NCBI GenBank assembly: GCA_947650285.1
Contig: CANTFL010001407.1
Coordinates: forward strand, 434,001 to 498,000
Direction: 5' to 3'
Length of the DNA: 64,000 nt
From: Hyaloperonospora brassicae
Taxonomy: Eukaryota > Oomycota > Peronosporomycetes > Peronosporales > Peronosporaceae
Of the stretch, positions 62,334-64,000 are shown piece after piece (the stretch's first letter is position 1; every line of letters starts with the position of its first letter). The notes beneath the pieces are model-generated. The model saw nothing but the letters and a program-made list of their open reading frames with translations, was not told the origin of the DNA and did no database searches. A program made the translations under genes and the position numbers.

Positions 62334-64000
62334 GGATGACGGGTACCTCTGTGGACACGACCACAAGAGATGTGAATAAGTGACAATAGTGCGGTGTTGT
62401 ACGCACGTGAACTTTCATTCTTGCCGACGTTGCACATGCGCTGAGCACGCTCAGTTTCGTAGGACAGTGGTTTGCACTTCGTGAATCAATCGATCTTTTG
62501 CCAGTCATCGGTTTGTTGTGCTCGTGTTCCATGTCGTCTAGTCTATGATACAAATGATGTGATCTGTCGTGTCGTCCGCAGTGCTGAGCGGAAAGGCCCG
62601 ACTCGTAGACGCTGAGCCCTGATGAAACAGATACAGCCACACGAAGGTATCGTCATAGCAGCAGCGTATCGTAAACCAAACGATTGCTTCTACGCATATG
62701 TATCTCTCTGGAAGAGAAGCCAATTGCGCCTGCACGCTGTCAGCGTACACCTCAAGCTTGTCTGGCAGTGATTGAAAAGTCAAGATCGACGACTACCGCA
62801 GCTCGTCGCAATTGACAACACGACAAATAGAATCGCATCCACTCGATCGCAACGGTCAGGTAAACGCGCACGCTCTGCGTCACAAGAAGCTTCTGGCGCT
62901 CGTAGTCCTCCACGCTTACCTTCGAGCCCGATACGTTGCTGTAGACTACTCGTCAGACCAGTCTCAACACGAGTCGAGCGACGTCGTGAGTCTCACTCGT
63001 GGCGCGATCACGTGAGTGTCTCGCCACAGACGTTACCAAACTATTTACAACATCACAGCCACGTGACCTCGAACGTACTTTCATCGAGCTCGTCTTGACA
63101 CACATTCTTTCATGGCATTCAGTCCACGCGACTGGATGCGGCTCGACTAGTGCATCGCCACGTTGGTCGCGCATAGACTTGCGCAGACGAAGTTCGTCAT
63201 GTATCGAGCAACGTCGGCCCAGTCTCCATTGGGTTGTGATAGAGATTTCTCGCCACCGAACTGCAAACGTTGTGAGCTTGTCAACTTTGCACCGTGCAGC
63301 GTTTGATTAGGTGCTCAACAATGTGGTCGTTGTATCGGATTCGGGTACTTTGCCCGGCGTGAGCACTATCTGCATTTCCTGACCTCCGACCGAGACGCTT
63401 GTCGCTGGGAGGAGCGTGATTGTTTGTACAACGGCGTGTCCAGCAGTGGCAGAATGTGGTGAAAGGGCCAAGCGCAGCACGACGTAATGTGATGTTATAA
63501 TGAACCTCTTACGTCGTATTGTCCGTATCCCGCAACCACCTTAGGCAGCTGCGGTTTCCACGTTATCTACTCCTGCCGAAACTGGACAAAGAGGATTCGT
63601 TTGGAGAAGCCATCATGTGGCGGTCAAATCTAACAAAGATGCTTACACTCCTTGGCAAACTTCTGTCCTTTTGTCACATGACAGTAAGTCCTCGACGCAG
63701 CGTATTTACTACCACGTGACAATAGGACAGAGATTGTCAAGGAGCGTGAGCATCTTTGCAGCTTTGACCGCCCTATGATGGCTACCGCTAGACAGCACGG
63801 TTGGACACTAGTTCGCAACAAGCACAGCGTTTTAGCCTCGTCAATCACTGGGCCACACCCTCACTAGCGAAGTAGCCCCGCGTGATCGGATACTGCAGTG
63901 CTATTTCTCTCGCACAAGGACGACCTGGCGGTGGCTGTTCTTCGCATGCGTGTATGGCTGTTCTGTTTTCGCGACTTGCGAGGCTCAACTGGTCTTTACC
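62334..64000. other. Intergenic, no recognised feature
   Basis: Only short frames without motifs, on both strands. No repeat, RNA gene or LTR was recognised to the end of the window. Confidence 0.45.

Overview
The window looks like an oomycete nuclear genome, most likely a Peronosporales plant pathogen (Phytophthora or a downy mildew). I infer this from two secreted candidate effectors with degenerate RXLR and intact EER motifs, two M96 mating-specific-type proteins, a START/FYVE protein, short GT-AG introns, and Ty3/Gypsy and Ty1/Copia retrotransposons. Family assignments come from reading motifs; no database search was run.

Layout. 0.75-9.0 kb: an old, frameshifted Gypsy chromovirus on the minus strand (E1). 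9-22 kb: a host gene island with an M96/START-like gene (11.9-13.0 kb, +), a four-exon ER co-chaperone of the P58IPK/DNAJC3 type (14.0-15.9 kb, -), a START plus FYVE-like zinc finger gene (18.2-20.0 kb, +) and a two-exon M96 gene (20.5-21.8 kb, +). 22-30 kb: gene-poor sequence with an inverted-repeat-bounded element remnant (27.9-29.4 kb). 30.0-30.7 kb: a secreted EER effector candidate. 31.4-36.3 kb: a large XRN1-type 5'-3' exoribonuclease (-). 38.0-43.4 kb: a complete but broken Copia element with a 5-bp target duplication. 43.55-51.55 and 53.3-61.3 kb: two nearly identical Gypsy elements (A on -, B on +), head to head around a 1.75-kb spacer that holds a LINE scrap. 61.98-62.33 kb: a second small effector candidate. 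The rest is intergenic.

The most unusual material is in the Gypsy family. First, all three copies carry a long additional ORF on the strand opposite gag-pol, starting about 130 bp inside the 3' LTR. It runs convergently into pol and overlaps the chromodomain on the other strand. Comparing diverged E1 with A/B shows many synonymous codon differences in the antisense frame, so it looks like a real protein-coding gene. Second, the whole element (LTRs, gag, pol, antisense ORF) is packed with short perfect inverted repeats, often every 20-60 bp. At least two pairs of homologous stems differ by compensatory changes between E1 and A/B. I saw nothing comparable in the host genes or the Copia element. 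Third, A and B are almost identical in the interior but diverge abruptly at both ends, which suggests gene conversion between palindrome arms or an assembly effect.

The host genes form no pathway. The effectors lie in gene-sparse, repeat-rich flanks, as is usual in oomycetes.
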